Shown here: positions 23,854 to 34,316 of the stretch, in pieces
Numbering within the stretch: the first letter of the stretch is position 1
Layout: each line of letters starts with the position of its first letter
Assembly: GCA_017429205.1 (NCBI GenBank)
Contig: JAFRPH010000019.1
Location: forward strand, 1 to 57,518
Source of the DNA: Bacteroidales bacterium
GTDB taxonomy: Bacteria; Bacteroidota; Bacteroidia; Bacteroidales; UBA932
Direction: 5' to 3'
DNA length: 57,518 nt
The notes under the pieces: generated by a model
Databases searched by the model: none
What the model was told of the DNA's origin: nothing
Seen by the model: the letters and a program-made list of their open reading frames with translations, nothing else
Program-made: the position numbers and the translations under genes

Positions 23854-24675
23854 ATGAAAAAGAGCGATAAATCCATCCTTTCCGCCCTGTTGCTGGTCGT
23901 GATCTTTGCCGCGTGGCTGATTGTGCAGCGCACGGGGCTGCTCGGCGGCGGGGCCGCCACGCCCCTGGTCGAACTTTCGGACGACCAGCTGGAGCTTCCG
24001 GCCAGCCGCGCTGGCGACCGGATCATGACCTACAAAGGCTATGTAAGCTCCTATAATCCAGAGACTTTAATTCCCGACTGGGTCGCCTACGAACTCACGG
24101 AGGAGGAAACCCACGGCGATGCGACGCGGGAGGACAAAGGCTTCTCGATGGACATGAACTACCGGGGGAAGCAGGCGATGCGGGAGGATTATAATGGCAG
24201 CGGCTGGACCCGCGGGCACATGGCTCCGGCAGGGGATTTCATGTGGGACGACGAGGCGATGGCGGAGACGTTCTATTTCATGAACATCTGCCCGCAGCGG
24301 GAGGAACTGAACAATAAGGACTGGCAGTACCTGGAGAAGCAGGTGCGCGCCTGGGCCCGCAAGTACGGCAAGGTCTGGGTGGTGTCCGGGCCCATCGTCG
24401 GGGACAACATCTACGGCACCATCGGCCAGGACCACGTGGTCGTGCCGGACGCCTTCTACAAGGTGGTGCTGGTCCACGACGGCAAGCGGTACCAGTCCAT
24501 CGCCTTCGTGATGGGCAACGACGCCGAAAGGTACTGGCTGAACGACTGCGCCCTGACGGTCGACGAGCTCGAAAAGCGCACGGGCCTCGACTTCTACCCC
24601 GCCCTCCCCGACGACATCGAGGACGACACCGAATCCCGCTACGATTTCTCGGTCTGGGGCATCCGTAGCCGGTAA
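23854..24675 (+). CDS. DNA/RNA non-specific endonuclease, NucA/NUC1 family, membrane-anchored or secreted
   Basis: This 273-residue protein has an N-terminal hydrophobic segment (ILSALLLVVIFAAWLIVQ) that anchors or exports it. The beta-beta-alpha metal motif reads WTRGHMAPAGDF with catalytic His122; the usual DRGH is TRGH here. The metal Asn segment FMNICPQREELNNKDWQYLE follows, matching NxxPQxxxxNxxxWxxLE of the family. The enzyme cuts DNA and RNA without sequence preference, in the periplasm or outside the cell. The replaced first Asp occurs in some family members and does not rule out activity. Confidence 0.92.
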   Translation: MKKSDKSILSALLLVVIFAAWLIVQRTGLLGGGAATPLVELSDDQLELPASRAGDRIMTYKGYVSSYNPETLIPDWVAYELTEEETHGDATREDKGFSMDMNYRGKQAMREDYNGSGWTRGHMAPAGDFMWDDEAMAETFYFMNICPQREELNNKDWQYLEKQVRAWARKYGKVWVVSGPIVGDNIYGTIGQDHVVVPDAFYKVVLVHDGKRYQSIAFVMGNDAERYWLNDCALTVDELEKRTGLDFYPALPDDIEDDTESRYDFSVWGIRSR

Positions 24676-24683
24676 AAATTGCG

Positions 24684-24691
24684 TATCTTTG
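24684..24691 (+). promoter_or_regulatory. Minus-7 element TATCTTTG for galK
   Basis: Exact TAnnTTTG match 28 bases before the galK ATG, giving a leader of about 22 bases. Confidence 0.65.
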
Positions 24692-24719
24692 TGAATTGAC
24701 ACTAAACAAGACAATCGAT

Positions 24720-25862
<1,143 letters not shown>

Positions 25863-25866
25863 ATCG

Positions 25867-28800
25867 ATGAAACGTCACGTCATGGCGGCCCTCGTGGCCG
25901 CCATTCTGCCCCTTGGCGCCCACGCGCAGATCCAGCTCTTCTCCTCCACGGGCGACGACCCGGGGCGCCTCCGCTGGTCCACGTTCCAGACCGGAGATTA
26001 TCAGCTGATCTATCCCCGCGGGCTCGACTCGCTGGCCACCGTTTACGGGACGCTGCTGCAGCAGTACAGCGTCCCGCTTTCGGCCTCCTCCGGCTTCCGG
26101 CCGAACGAGAAGTTCAACCGGCCGATGCCCGTCATCCTGCACCCCTATGCGGGCATTTCCAACGGCCTCGTCGCTTGGGCGCCCCGGCGGATGGACCTTT
26201 TCACCCTGCCGGACGTGTCCGGGATGACCCCGGTTCCTTGGGCGAAGCTCCTCGCCATCCACGAGGGCCGGCATGTCGCCCAGAAGCAGTTCCTCCGGAC
26301 CGGCTTCTGGACGGGGTTCCACTATCCCTTCGGCGAACTGGCGGAAATGATCATCGGGATGGTGCCGAACTCCTCGCTGCTGGAAGGCGACGCCGTGGTG
26401 GCCGAGACGGCCCTGACCCGGGCCGGACGCGGCCGGAGCGGCGACTTCCTGAGCGAAATGCGGATGTACTTCGACACCGGTGACCTCCGCAGCTGGTACC
26501 AGTGGCGCTACGGGTCCATCAAGAAGCACACGCCGGACATCTACCGGCTGGGCTACCTGACCGTCGCGGGCTACCGTTACGTGTACGAGGATCCGTATTA
26601 TACGACGAAATTCCTGAAGGTGGCCTCCACCCTCGGCGGCGCCTTCTCCGCGATGAATTCGGCCTCGAAGCAGTCCTCCGGCAAGAAACTGCCGGAAGCC
26701 TGGAGCGAAATGATGGGCACCTACCGGACGCTTTGGGCCCAGGACGACAGCCGCCGCGGTCCTTTCTCCGGGACGGAGCCGCAGGTGCGCCTGCCCCGGT
26801 CCTATACGGTCTACGCCGGCTCCGTGGCCGGGGGTGGCGCCGTGTATGCGGAAAAAGCGGGCATGGACCTTCCTGCCGTCCTGGTCCGGGTGGGTCCGGA
26901 CGGGAAGGAGACGACGTTGTCGGCCTTCGGCGGCGATGGAAAACTCGCCTGGTCGGAATCCCTGCAACGAATCTTTTGGTCCGAGGCCGTTCCTGATGTC
27001 CGCTGGACGTTGAAGCAGGATGCCCGGATCCGCTATTATGACGTGCAGACGGGCCACGAGGGCTCCCTGGTGCGCAAGGGGCGTTATCTGAGCCCCGCGG
27101 TTTCTCCGGACGGGGCTTCCGTCGCGGCCGTGGAATATCCCGTGGACGGTTCCGCCGCCGTGGTCGTCCTGGACGCCCGCAACGGTGATGTTCTCCGTCG
27201 ATGGAAGACTCCGGACGGTTTCCAGCCGACGGAGGTGGTCTTCCAGGACGCCGGACTCGTTTTCGCGGCCATCACGGACGAGGGCACGGGCCTGTATCGG
27301 GTGCCCCGGAACGGCGGCCGCCCCGAAACCCTGCTCGCGCCGCAGCCGGTGACGATCAAGGACATCTCCGCCGTGGACGGGAACACGATTCTCCTGGTCA
27401 GCGACCGGACGGGAACGAGCGAGGCCTATACCTTCTCCGGGGGGACCTTGAAGCAACTCTCCGTTACGAAATATGGCCTGGGATCTCCCTTCTTCGCTGA
27501 CGGGAACCTCTACGCTTCGGTTCTCCAGCCGGAAGGCCGGATCCTTTCCCGGGTTGAGGCCGCCCCCAAGGTGGTGGATTTCAAGGACATCTACCGCGAC
27601 CCCGTCGCCGAGGTCCTCTCCGCCCAGGAGGCGCAGCTCGCGGCCTCCCTGCCGGAGCCGACCGTCGAACTGACCCCTGCAAAGCCCTTCCGGAAGATTT
27701 CGGACGCCTTCCATTTCCATTCCTGGGCGCCGGTCTATGTCGACCTTGGCCGCTCCGCCATCTCTTTCCGGGATTACTATTTCCAGACGGCCTCCTTGGG
27801 CGCGACGGGCTTCTTCACGAACCGGCTCGGCACGGTGAACGGCTCCGTGGGCCTGTCCGTCCACGAAAAGGTGGCTCCCGAGGAAAAGACCCCGAGCGTC
27901 GGGGCCCATTTCCGGTTGTCGTACAGCGGCCTGTATCCGGTCTTCGATTTCGCCCTGGACGTGGGCGACCGCGACGCCGCCCTGCAGATGCCGTATCTGG
28001 ACACGGCGAAGGATTCCCTGTTCGTCCGCTCCTCTTCCTACAAGAAGATGTATGTGGGCGGAATGGCTTCCGTCGCCCTGCCGTTGGACTTCTCTTCCGG
28101 CGGCTGGGAGCGCAGAATCGAGCCTTCGCTGGCAGTTTCGCTCAGCAACGACGACCTGTACGGCCCCTTCTATCCCGTCAAGGCCGATCCGGCCGCGGAA
28201 GGGGGCTATTCCGAGGATAAGTCTTACGAGTTGCCCTGGACCTCCCGGTCCACGGCGTACCGGACGGCGGCCGTCCTACGCGGCAGTTTCCTCCGTCCCG
28301 CCGCCCACTCGCAGATGATGTCCTCCAAGGGCTTCGGGTTCGAGGTGGGAGCGACGAGCGTCGACCTCAACTGGTCGGAGTACGGAAAGGTGTATGCCTA
28401 TCTCCCGGGCTTCCACCCGTGGCACGGCCTGAAGGTTTCCGGCGCCGTGCGGCACTATACGATGGACACGTTCTCCACCTGGTTCACGGATCCCTGCCCG
28501 CCGGCCCCCCGCGGACTGGCCAAGAACGGAGCCGTCGAGGCGCTTCTCCTCACGGCCTCCCCGCTGGCGGGAAAGGTTTCCCTGGACTATGCGATGCCCA
28601 TTTTCCCGATGGATTTCTCCATCGGCAACCTCTTCTATTTCAGGAATTTCGAGGTGGTGCCCTTTGCGGACCTGACCTTCCTCCAGCCGGCCGAAGGCGT
28701 CCATATGCCAGGCCGGGAGCTCTGGAGCGCCGGCGCGGACATCGCCGTGAACATCCAGCGCCTCATCCTCGTCTCCGGCAACTTCAGCATCGGCGCCCGG

Positions 28801-28899
28801 ATCGCCTATAGCGGCGGCTCGGCCTTCCCGTACCTGCAGGAGCAGGTGCCCGGCCTCAAGCCCCTCTACATCGGCGCCGTGTTCAATACCAAACTCTGA
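25867..28899 (+). CDS. Secreted zincin-like, propeller and beta-barrel protein (paralog A)
   Basis: This 1010-residue protein has a signal peptide ending GAHAQ near residue 21. Residues about 40-250 carry a possible gluzincin site, His132-Glu-Gly-Arg-His136 (HEGRHVAQ), followed by EGDAVVAETAL at 173-183 whose Glu could be the third zinc ligand. A TolB/WD40-like propeller follows (about 270-590: RIFWSEAVPDVRW, YLSPAVSPDGASVAAVEYP). The last about 400 residues look like outer-membrane strands ending YIGAVFNTKL. The 1021-residue protein at 35212-38277 has the same architecture and shared blocks (IYPRGLDSLA, EGDAVVAETALT.AGRGR). I infer a surface-anchored peptidase. I know no characterised member. 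Confidence 0.7.
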   Translation: MKRHVMAALVAAILPLGAHAQIQLFSSTGDDPGRLRWSTFQTGDYQLIYPRGLDSLATVYGTLLQQYSVPLSASSGFRPNEKFNRPMPVILHPYAGISNGLVAWAPRRMDLFTLPDVSGMTPVPWAKLLAIHEGRHVAQKQFLRTGFWTGFHYPFGELAEMIIGMVPNSSLLEGDAVVAETALTRAGRGRSGDFLSEMRMYFDTGDLRSWYQWRYGSIKKHTPDIYRLGYLTVAGYRYVYEDPYYTTKFLKVASTLGGAFSAMNSASKQSSGKKLPEAWSEMMGTYRTLWAQDDSRRGPFSGTEPQVRLPRSYTVYAGSVAGGGAVYAEKAGMDLPAVLVRVGPDGKETTLSAFGGDGKLAWSESLQRIFWSEAVPDVRWTLKQDARIRYYDVQTGHEGSLVRKGRYLSPAVSPDGASVAAVEYPVDGSAAVVVLDARNGDVLRRWKTPDGFQPTEVVFQDAGLVFAAITDEGTGLYRVPRNGGRPETLLAPQPVTIKDISAVDGNTILLVSDRTGTSEAYTFSGGTLKQLSVTKYGLGSPFFADGNLYASVLQPEGRILSRVEAAPKVVDFKDIYRDPVAEVLSAQEAQLAASLPEPTVELTPAKPFRKISDAFHFHSWAPVYVDLGRSAISFRDYYFQTASLGATGFFTNRLGTVNGSVGLSVHEKVAPEEKTPSVGAHFRLSYSGLYPVFDFALDVGDRDAALQMPYLDTAKDSLFVRSSSYKKMYVGGMASVALPLDFSSGGWERRIEPSLAVSLSNDDLYGPFYPVKADPAAEGGYSEDKSYELPWTSRSTAYRTAAVLRGSFLRPAAHSQMMSSKGFGFEVGATSVDLNWSEYGKVYAYLPGFHPWHGLKVSGAVRHYTMDTFSTWFTDPCPPAPRGLAKNGAVEALLLTASPLAGKVSLDYAMPIFPMDFSIGNLFYFRNFEVVPFADLTFLQPAEGVHMPGRELWSAGADIAVNIQRLILVSGNFSIGARIAYSGGSAFPYLQEQVPGLKPLYIGAVFNTKL

Positions 28900-29516
28900 T
28901 GAACGCAATCTGCAGCCGCTGCGGCGAAAGCCACGCCGTCACGACCTGTCCGAGCATCAACGTCGCCCAGGACCCGGACCTCAAGGCCCGGGTCCGGGAC
29001 GGCTCGCTTTTCGTGTGGGAATGCCCCCATTGCGGGGCCCGGAATCTCCTCAAGTACCAGACCCTGTACCACGACCCGGCCGAGAAGCTGATGGTCTGGC
29101 TCCTGCCCGGCGACGCGGAGCCGCCGAAGGCCGTGGCGGAGGCCGTCAAAGAGCTGGACGGCTACACCCTCCGCCTCGTGCGGGAGGTGGGCGACCTGGT
29201 GGAAAAGGTCAATATCCACGCCTGCGGCTTGGACGACGTCCTGGTGGAGCTGTGCAAGTATGTCACCCGCCTGGAGATGGCGGACCAGCAGAAACGCCCT
29301 GAAATCCAGGACGTTCCGCTCAAATTCTTCAAGATGGACGGGCCCGACAACGACCTCTGGTTCTCCTTCCCGCTGGACGGGGAGATGAAGGTCGTGAATG
29401 TGGGCTTCCACGTATACGAAGACGCCCGAGGAATCCTCGGGCGCCATCCGGATGTTCGTCCCGAACCCGGCTTCGCGCTCGTCGACGCGGCCTGGCTGGG
29501 ACGGTATTTCCGTTAG
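28899..29516 (+). CDS. CpXC-domain (zinc-ribbon-like) protein
   Basis: This 205-residue cytoplasmic protein has two CxxC pairs, Cys5-Cys8 (CSRCGE) and Cys42-Cys45 (WECPHCGARN), the signature of the CpXC family, likely a zinc ribbon. The remainder is alpha/beta with LVREVGDLVEKVNIHACGLDDVLVELCKYV. The start codon overlaps the stop of the zincin gene (TGATG), so translation is coupled although the partner is secreted. The stop overlaps that of the convergent DUF4412-like gene by 4 bases. Function unknown. Confidence 0.8.
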   Translation: MNAICSRCGESHAVTTCPSINVAQDPDLKARVRDGSLFVWECPHCGARNLLKYQTLYHDPAEKLMVWLLPGDAEPPKAVAEAVKELDGYTLRLVREVGDLVEKVNIHACGLDDVLVELCKYVTRLEMADQQKRPEIQDVPLKFFKMDGPDNDLWFSFPLDGEMKVVNVGFHVYEDARGILGRHPDVRPEPGFALVDAAWLGRYFR

Positions 29517-30067
29517 AACTTCGGGATCTCGAAGATCGCGGCGTCCACCGGGGCTTCCTTGACCTCGGTCACCTTCTGGGACATCGAGAAGCCGCCCGCA
29601 TCGGCGACGGTCTTCATCGCGATGCCGTTCCACACGGAAACGGTCGTCTTGACCGTCTGGCCCATCTGGCTGACCTCGACCGTGTAGGTGGTGCATTCCT
29701 TGCCTGCGACGGTCTCCTTGCCGACTTCCTTGATCTTGTACTTGGCCTTGACCTCGTCGGTCAGGTTCAGGTAGTTGATCTGCTCCTGCTGCTGCGGCAT
29801 CTCCTGGACGGACTTCTCGCCCTTGTTCACGAGGTACATCTTGCCATCCTTGTTGATCTGGGTCATTTCCATGCCCATCATGTTGATCGAGGTGGCCTGC
29901 TTGGCGCCGAAGTCGTCAAAGTAGATCGTGCTGGGGATGGTCTGGCCCATCATGTCCATTTCGACCTTGATGGTACCGGACTTGATGCCGTAGTACTTGG
30001 TCCCGTTCTGGGCCATCGCCGCCACCGCTACCAGCAGCACGGCGCAAAGGGAAAAGAATTTCTTCAT
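29513..30067 (-). CDS. Secreted DUF4412-like protein
   Basis: This 184-residue protein has a signal peptide (MKKFFSLCAVLLVAVAAMAQ) and a beta-rich body: YYGIKSGTIKVEMDMMGQTIPSTIYFDDFGAK, VAGKECTTYTVEVSQMGQTVKTTVSVWNGIAMK. This pattern of lipocalin-like strands is typical of DUF4412-type and LolA-like periplasmic proteins. The ATG at 30067 gives a proper signal peptide; the open frame upstream is leader. Role unknown; lipid or small-ligand binding is a guess from fold style. Confidence 0.75.
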   Translation of the reverse strand: MKKFFSLCAVLLVAVAAMAQNGTKYYGIKSGTIKVEMDMMGQTIPSTIYFDDFGAKQATSINMMGMEMTQINKDGKMYLVNKGEKSVQEMPQQQEQINYLNLTDEVKAKYKIKEVGKETVAGKECTTYTVEVSQMGQTVKTTVSVWNGIAMKTVADAGGFSMSQKVTEVKEAPVDAAIFEIPKF

Positions 30068-30100
30068 ATCAGTGTGTTTATTGGTGTATTCCGTTCCGGA

Positions 30101-30108
30101 CAAAGATA
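30101..30108 (-). promoter_or_regulatory. Minus-7 element TATCTTTG for the DUF4412-like gene
   Basis: Exact TAnnTTTG match on the minus strand, 33 bases before the ATG at 30067. Confidence 0.6.
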
Positions 30109-30136
30109 GAGATTTTTGTCCAAGGTACAAAAACCC

Positions 30137-32914
30137 TTACCGGGTTTTAGACGAAAGGCCCTTTTTTGACGACGAATCCCGGACGGCCTCTTCCTTCGCG
30201 CCCTCCTGTCGTTCCGCCTTCCGGGCGGCCTTTTCCGCTTCGCGGGCGGCTTTCTCCTTTTCGCGGACGGCCTGTTCCTCGGCACGTATGCGCTCTTTTT
30301 CCAGGTAGCGCTCGAAGATGCGACGCTCCTTCTGGGCTTTCTTTTCCAGCTTCTTCAGGGCGCGGAGTTTCTTCTTGCGCTCCTTGTCCAGCGCTTTCTG
30401 CCGCTTGGCTTCCTGCTTTTCCTGGTATTTCCGGTCCTGCTCCGCCTGCTTGGCGTCCCTTTCCGCCTTCTTTTCGGCGGCGATCCGGGCCTTCTCGGCG
30501 TCCCGGGCGGCCTTTTCCTCGGCCTTCCGGGCCTTTTCAAGGTTTTTGGCCGACAGCTCGGGCTCCTTCGGCGCGGCCTGTTCCGGCTTCGTGTCCTTCT
30601 CTTCCTCTTCCACTTCGGGCGTCGTCGCCAGGGAATCCAAGGGCGTCGTCAGTTGCAGCGAATCCATCGGCGCCATCTTTTTCAGCGAATCCAGGGACGG
30701 CGGTGCGACGGCCAGCGAATCCAGCTCGCCCAGCAGGGCCTTGTCCGTCTCGGAAAGGGCCGGCGGCGTGGCGATTGAATCGACAGGCGCTGCGGTCGTG
30801 TCGACCGGTGTGGTGACCGCGTCTTCCGGCTTCGGCGGGGCGGGCTTCTCCTTGGGCTGGCGCGCCTTGACGACCGCCATCGAATCCCGATAGGCGATGT
30901 CCTTGTAGATCTGCTTGATATGGCCCGGGAAGTAGATGTCTGTCTCCTTGAACTCGGCGTGCGGGCGCGCCAGGTAGGAGGTCCGCTGGCTCGTTCGGGG
31001 CACCAGCGGCGTGATGTCGAAGCCGCCCTTCGGCTGACGCTCCGGTTCCCAGCGGAAACCCTTCATATAGCGTTCTTCCGCCGGCAGCTGGACCACTGGG
31101 TAGGCGTCGTTCTTGGGGTTGTCGAAGTAGTAGATCTTGTCCAGGTTGCCCTTCTCGAAGGTGGCGTACAGCATCTTGGATTCCACCTTGTTCACCGTGG
31201 CGAGCGCGTCGTTCTCCGTCAGGAAGAACAGCGCCGTCGCTCCGCCCAGGGCGTCGAAGCGCCGGAGGGTGCGGGTGGTGTCGAAATAGGCCATCATCTC
31301 GGCGCCCTTGATCTGGTCGTAGCAGACGGTGTCCTCCTTCGTGGTGATGAAAGCGTTGGACATCAGCCGCGCCCGATCCGCCTTGCGGTCCTTGATGACG
31401 AGGTAGATGCTGTCGGCCGCGTACTGGCGGTTGCCGTCGCTGAACACGAGCGGATCGCGGTACAGCCGGACCAGGGAATCCAGGTCGTAATACACGAGGG
31501 AGTCGCACGACATCTGCATGTCGCGACGGAACAGTTTGACACGGCTCGTCGCCCAGATGAACGAGAGCTGGCTCGTGTCGGGCGGCGCAGGAATCGTGTC
31601 CACGGGAGGCTGCGGTTTCGTGGCCAGAGAATCGAGCGGGTTCGGAATCTTGGCCGCGGTGGTGTCCGCGGGCGGCTCCGTTCCGCCGGTCGGCGCCGGC
31701 GCGACCTCGGAAGGCTTCGGGCCTTCGTTCTTCTTGCCGACGGGCGCATCCTTCTTGCCGACGGGCGCCCCCTCCGGCCCTCGGTCGCGCCCCGCCGCGT
31801 TCGGGTTGTTCTTCTCGGCTTCCGCAGCCGCCTTGGCGGCCGCTTCCGCGGCCTTGCGGCGGTATTCGGTCACCGGGTCGCCCGCGAGGTCCTTGAGTCG
31901 CCTGTCGGCATCGACTTTCCACAGGGAGTCCACCAGGTGCCGCTTGATGCCGCGGTATACGATGGTGTCGGCCCCGAACCAGACGGTGTCCTTCTGGGCC
32001 GTTATCTCGTCCTCTTCGATGCTCATCACCGCCGGGGTGACGGTCATTTTCACCCGGGAGAGCGAGTCGGTGTATTCCACGCGTCCCGCCAGGGCGAAGA
32101 CATTCCGTGTCGTGTCCATCACTTCCACCTGCCCCAGCAGCTCCACGTCGTTCAATTTCCGGTGGTAGTACAGCGTGTCGGACCACGTTTCCTGGTCCTT
32201 CGTGAGCAGGTGGACGTTCCGCCGGAAGAAGAACAGCTCCCGGTCGCGGTCGTACCAGCCGTCGTTGGCGGAAAGCATGTTGTCGTCCTGCCACATATCC
32301 GTCGCGTAGCCGAAGTACGCGGTGTTGATGTCGCTGCGGTACTCCAGGCGGGACGTCTTCACGAAGGTGGTGTCCATATACATGTTCACCTGGTCGTTGA
32401 ACACGAACAGGCGGGCTTTCGAGTCATAGGAGCCGTACAGGCTCTCGATGATCTGCCCGTCCTTGTCGCGCATCGACGCGCCGTTCTGGAAGATGGCGAC
32501 GGAGTCCTTGGTGTTGTAGTCCAGGTAGCGGGTGCGCAGGGTGTTCTTGTCCTTGTCCTCCAGCTGGACGAGGCCGCCGCGGAATTTCGCGAGGTCGTCG
32601 TCCACCACATACTGCAGGGAGCCGGAGCTCAGGCGGGTGCGGTCCTGGATGATCTGGACGTGGCCGATGGCGTCGATGACGTTCGTCGTCACGTTCCAGA
32701 GGGCCGAGTCGCACAGGAGGTAGGTGTTGTTGTGCAGGAAGCGGGCCGGGCCCGTGACTTTACGGAAGCTCTCCCCGTTCCGCTCGATGAGCTGGGCGGA
32801 TTTCGCGCTCACCAGGGTCACCAGCGAGTCCTTGTCCTCCTGGGCCCGCGCGGAAACGGCCGCCGCCCCCAGGGACAGCGCCGTCAGGAAGAGATATGCG
32901 AGCTTCCGCCGCAC
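30137..32914 (-). CDS. OstA/LptD-N-like LPS assembly protein with long charged coiled-coil tail
   Basis: This 925-residue protein has a signal peptide ending VSARAQ near residue 25. OstA-type beta-jellyroll repeats follow, each built of FLHNNTYLLCDSALWN / YLDYNTKDSVAIFQNG-like strands (residues 40-340 and about 430-640). Between them is a low-complexity linker rich in Ala, Pro and Lys. After residue 640 comes a region of repeated DSLxxxP units, then about 150 residues of uninterrupted Lys/Glu/Arg/Ala helix (LEKARKAEEKAARDAEKAR ...). OstA domains carry LPS across the periplasm. The helical tail is unusual and could span the periplasm or bind peptidoglycan. It follows surA after 7 bases and lies in an outer-membrane biogenesis operon. 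Confidence 0.85.
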   Translation of the reverse strand: MRRKLAYLFLTALSLGAAAVSARAQEDKDSLVTLVSAKSAQLIERNGESFRKVTGPARFLHNNTYLLCDSALWNVTTNVIDAIGHVQIIQDRTRLSSGSLQYVVDDDLAKFRGGLVQLEDKDKNTLRTRYLDYNTKDSVAIFQNGASMRDKDGQIIESLYGSYDSKARLFVFNDQVNMYMDTTFVKTSRLEYRSDINTAYFGYATDMWQDDNMLSANDGWYDRDRELFFFRRNVHLLTKDQETWSDTLYYHRKLNDVELLGQVEVMDTTRNVFALAGRVEYTDSLSRVKMTVTPAVMSIEEDEITAQKDTVWFGADTIVYRGIKRHLVDSLWKVDADRRLKDLAGDPVTEYRRKAAEAAAKAAAEAEKNNPNAAGRDRGPEGAPVGKKDAPVGKKNEGPKPSEVAPAPTGGTEPPADTTAAKIPNPLDSLATKPQPPVDTIPAPPDTSQLSFIWATSRVKLFRRDMQMSCDSLVYYDLDSLVRLYRDPLVFSDGNRQYAADSIYLVIKDRKADRARLMSNAFITTKEDTVCYDQIKGAEMMAYFDTTRTLRRFDALGGATALFFLTENDALATVNKVESKMLYATFEKGNLDKIYYFDNPKNDAYPVVQLPAEERYMKGFRWEPERQPKGGFDITPLVPRTSQRTSYLARPHAEFKETDIYFPGHIKQIYKDIAYRDSMAVVKARQPKEKPAPPKPEDAVTTPVDTTAAPVDSIATPPALSETDKALLGELDSLAVAPPSLDSLKKMAPMDSLQLTTPLDSLATTPEVEEEEKDTKPEQAAPKEPELSAKNLEKARKAEEKAARDAEKARIAAEKKAERDAKQAEQDRKYQEKQEAKRQKALDKERKKKLRALKKLEKKAQKERRIFERYLEKERIRAEEQAVREKEKAAREAEKAARKAERQEGAKEEAVRDSSSKKGLSSKTR

Positions 32915-32921
32915 GTTCCGG

Positions 32922-34298
32922 TCAGAACTTTTCGCTCCAGACGTCCCGGCTGAAGGAGCACTCCTTGTACATCGGGTCGATCACGATGTAGGTCTCCTTG
33001 ATCTTCTTTTCCAGGAATTCGTCGATCGCCTGCATCTGCCGCTGCATCCGCACGCGGCCCTGCAACTCGGTGTAGTCGTTCGTGAACGAGGCGGGGTGGG
33101 CGGGGACGATCTTGTCCACGCGGATGATCTTGTACACGGTGTTGCCGTTGCGGCCCTGCTGGTACCCCTCGTTGTCGGTGGACTCCACGGGCTCGGAGAT
33201 CTCGCCCTCCTTCAGCTCCCGGATGGCCGCGTAGTCGGCCGGCTTGAGCTGGTCGATCTCGAAGTAGGAGGAGCCGGTGGACGGGTCGGCCATCTGGCCG
33301 CCGTTGGTGCGGGTGGCCGGGTCCTCGGAGAAGAAGCGCGCGGCCAGGTTGAACTTGATTTCGCCGTCCAGGATCTTGGTGCGGAGGCTGTCCAGGCGGG
33401 AGAACGCCTTCTCGCGGTCCTCGGCCGTGTACTGCGGCTTGAGGAGGATGTGCCGGGCGTTGAACATGTCGCCCTTCTTCTCGATGACGTCGATGATGTG
33501 GAAGCCGTCCGGGGTCTCCACGATCTGGGAGATCACGCCCGGGCGGAGGGCCATCGCGGCGTCGGAGAAGGCCGGCCAGAAGATGGACTTGGACGCCATG
33601 CCCAGCTCGCCGCCGCGGCGGGCGCTGCCGGGATCCTCTGAGTAGATGCGGGCGAGGGTGGCGAACTTCTCGCCGTGGATGATGCGCTCGCGCAGGGACA
33701 GGAGGCGCTCCTTGACGGCCATCGCCGCCGCCTCGCGGTCGGGATAGATGCAGATCTGGCTCAGCTGGTACTTGATCGGGACGACGGGCAGGTCCTCCAC
33801 CGACACGGTGTCCAGGAACTGCTGGACGTCGTAGGGCGTCACCTCCGGGATGCGTCCCGCGATCTCGCTCTGCTCCGTCTGGATCAGGCTCTGCTCCTCG
33901 AACAGCTGCCGCCACTCCTGGCGCAGCTTGTAGAGGGGCTTGCCGAAGTATTTCTCCAGCTCCTCGTCGCCGCCCAGGTAGGTGCGGTACTGGTCGATGC
34001 GGTTGCTGAGCTCGCCGTCCACCATGTCGTAATTGACGGTCAGGGAGTCGATGCGGGCCTGCATCAGGAAAATCTTGTTCTCCATCATCCGTTCCAGGAT
34101 GGAGCAGCGCATGTCGCGGTCGGAGGACCGGCCCTGGGCCTGCATCTGCTGCACTTCGCTCTCGATGTCCGAGACCAGGATCACTTCGTTGCCGACGACG
34201 GCGACGGTCTTGTCCACGAGCCCGCCGGAGTACTTCTGGGCGGAAAGGCCCGTCGACACGAACAGGGCCGCTGCGAAGACGATAAATCTGAACTTCAT
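32922..34298 (-). CDS. surA: Periplasmic chaperone / peptidyl-prolyl isomerase SurA
   Basis: This 458-residue protein has a signal peptide ending GLSAQ near residue 20. The SurA N-terminal chaperone domain (VDKTVAVVGNEVILVSDIESEV) comes next, followed by two parvulin domains: about 175-275 (SQICIYPDREA ... SEDPGSARRGGELGMAS) and about 280-385 (NARHILLKPQYT ... SEDPATRTNGGQMAD). The C-terminal helix returns to the chaperone domain. SurA escorts unfolded outer-membrane proteins to the BAM complex. It lies between a SurA-like lipoprotein and the OstA-like gene in one transcription unit. Confidence 0.95.
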   Translation of the reverse strand: MKFRFIVFAAALFVSTGLSAQKYSGGLVDKTVAVVGNEVILVSDIESEVQQMQAQGRSSDRDMRCSILERMMENKIFLMQARIDSLTVNYDMVDGELSNRIDQYRTYLGGDEELEKYFGKPLYKLRQEWRQLFEEQSLIQTEQSEIAGRIPEVTPYDVQQFLDTVSVEDLPVVPIKYQLSQICIYPDREAAAMAVKERLLSLRERIIHGEKFATLARIYSEDPGSARRGGELGMASKSIFWPAFSDAAMALRPGVISQIVETPDGFHIIDVIEKKGDMFNARHILLKPQYTAEDREKAFSRLDSLRTKILDGEIKFNLAARFFSEDPATRTNGGQMADPSTGSSYFEIDQLKPADYAAIRELKEGEISEPVESTDNEGYQQGRNGNTVYKIIRVDKIVPAHPASFTNDYTELQGRVRMQRQMQAIDEFLEKKIKETYIVIDPMYKECSFSRDVWSEKF

Positions 34299-34316
34299 AT
34301 CAACAAATTACCAAAT

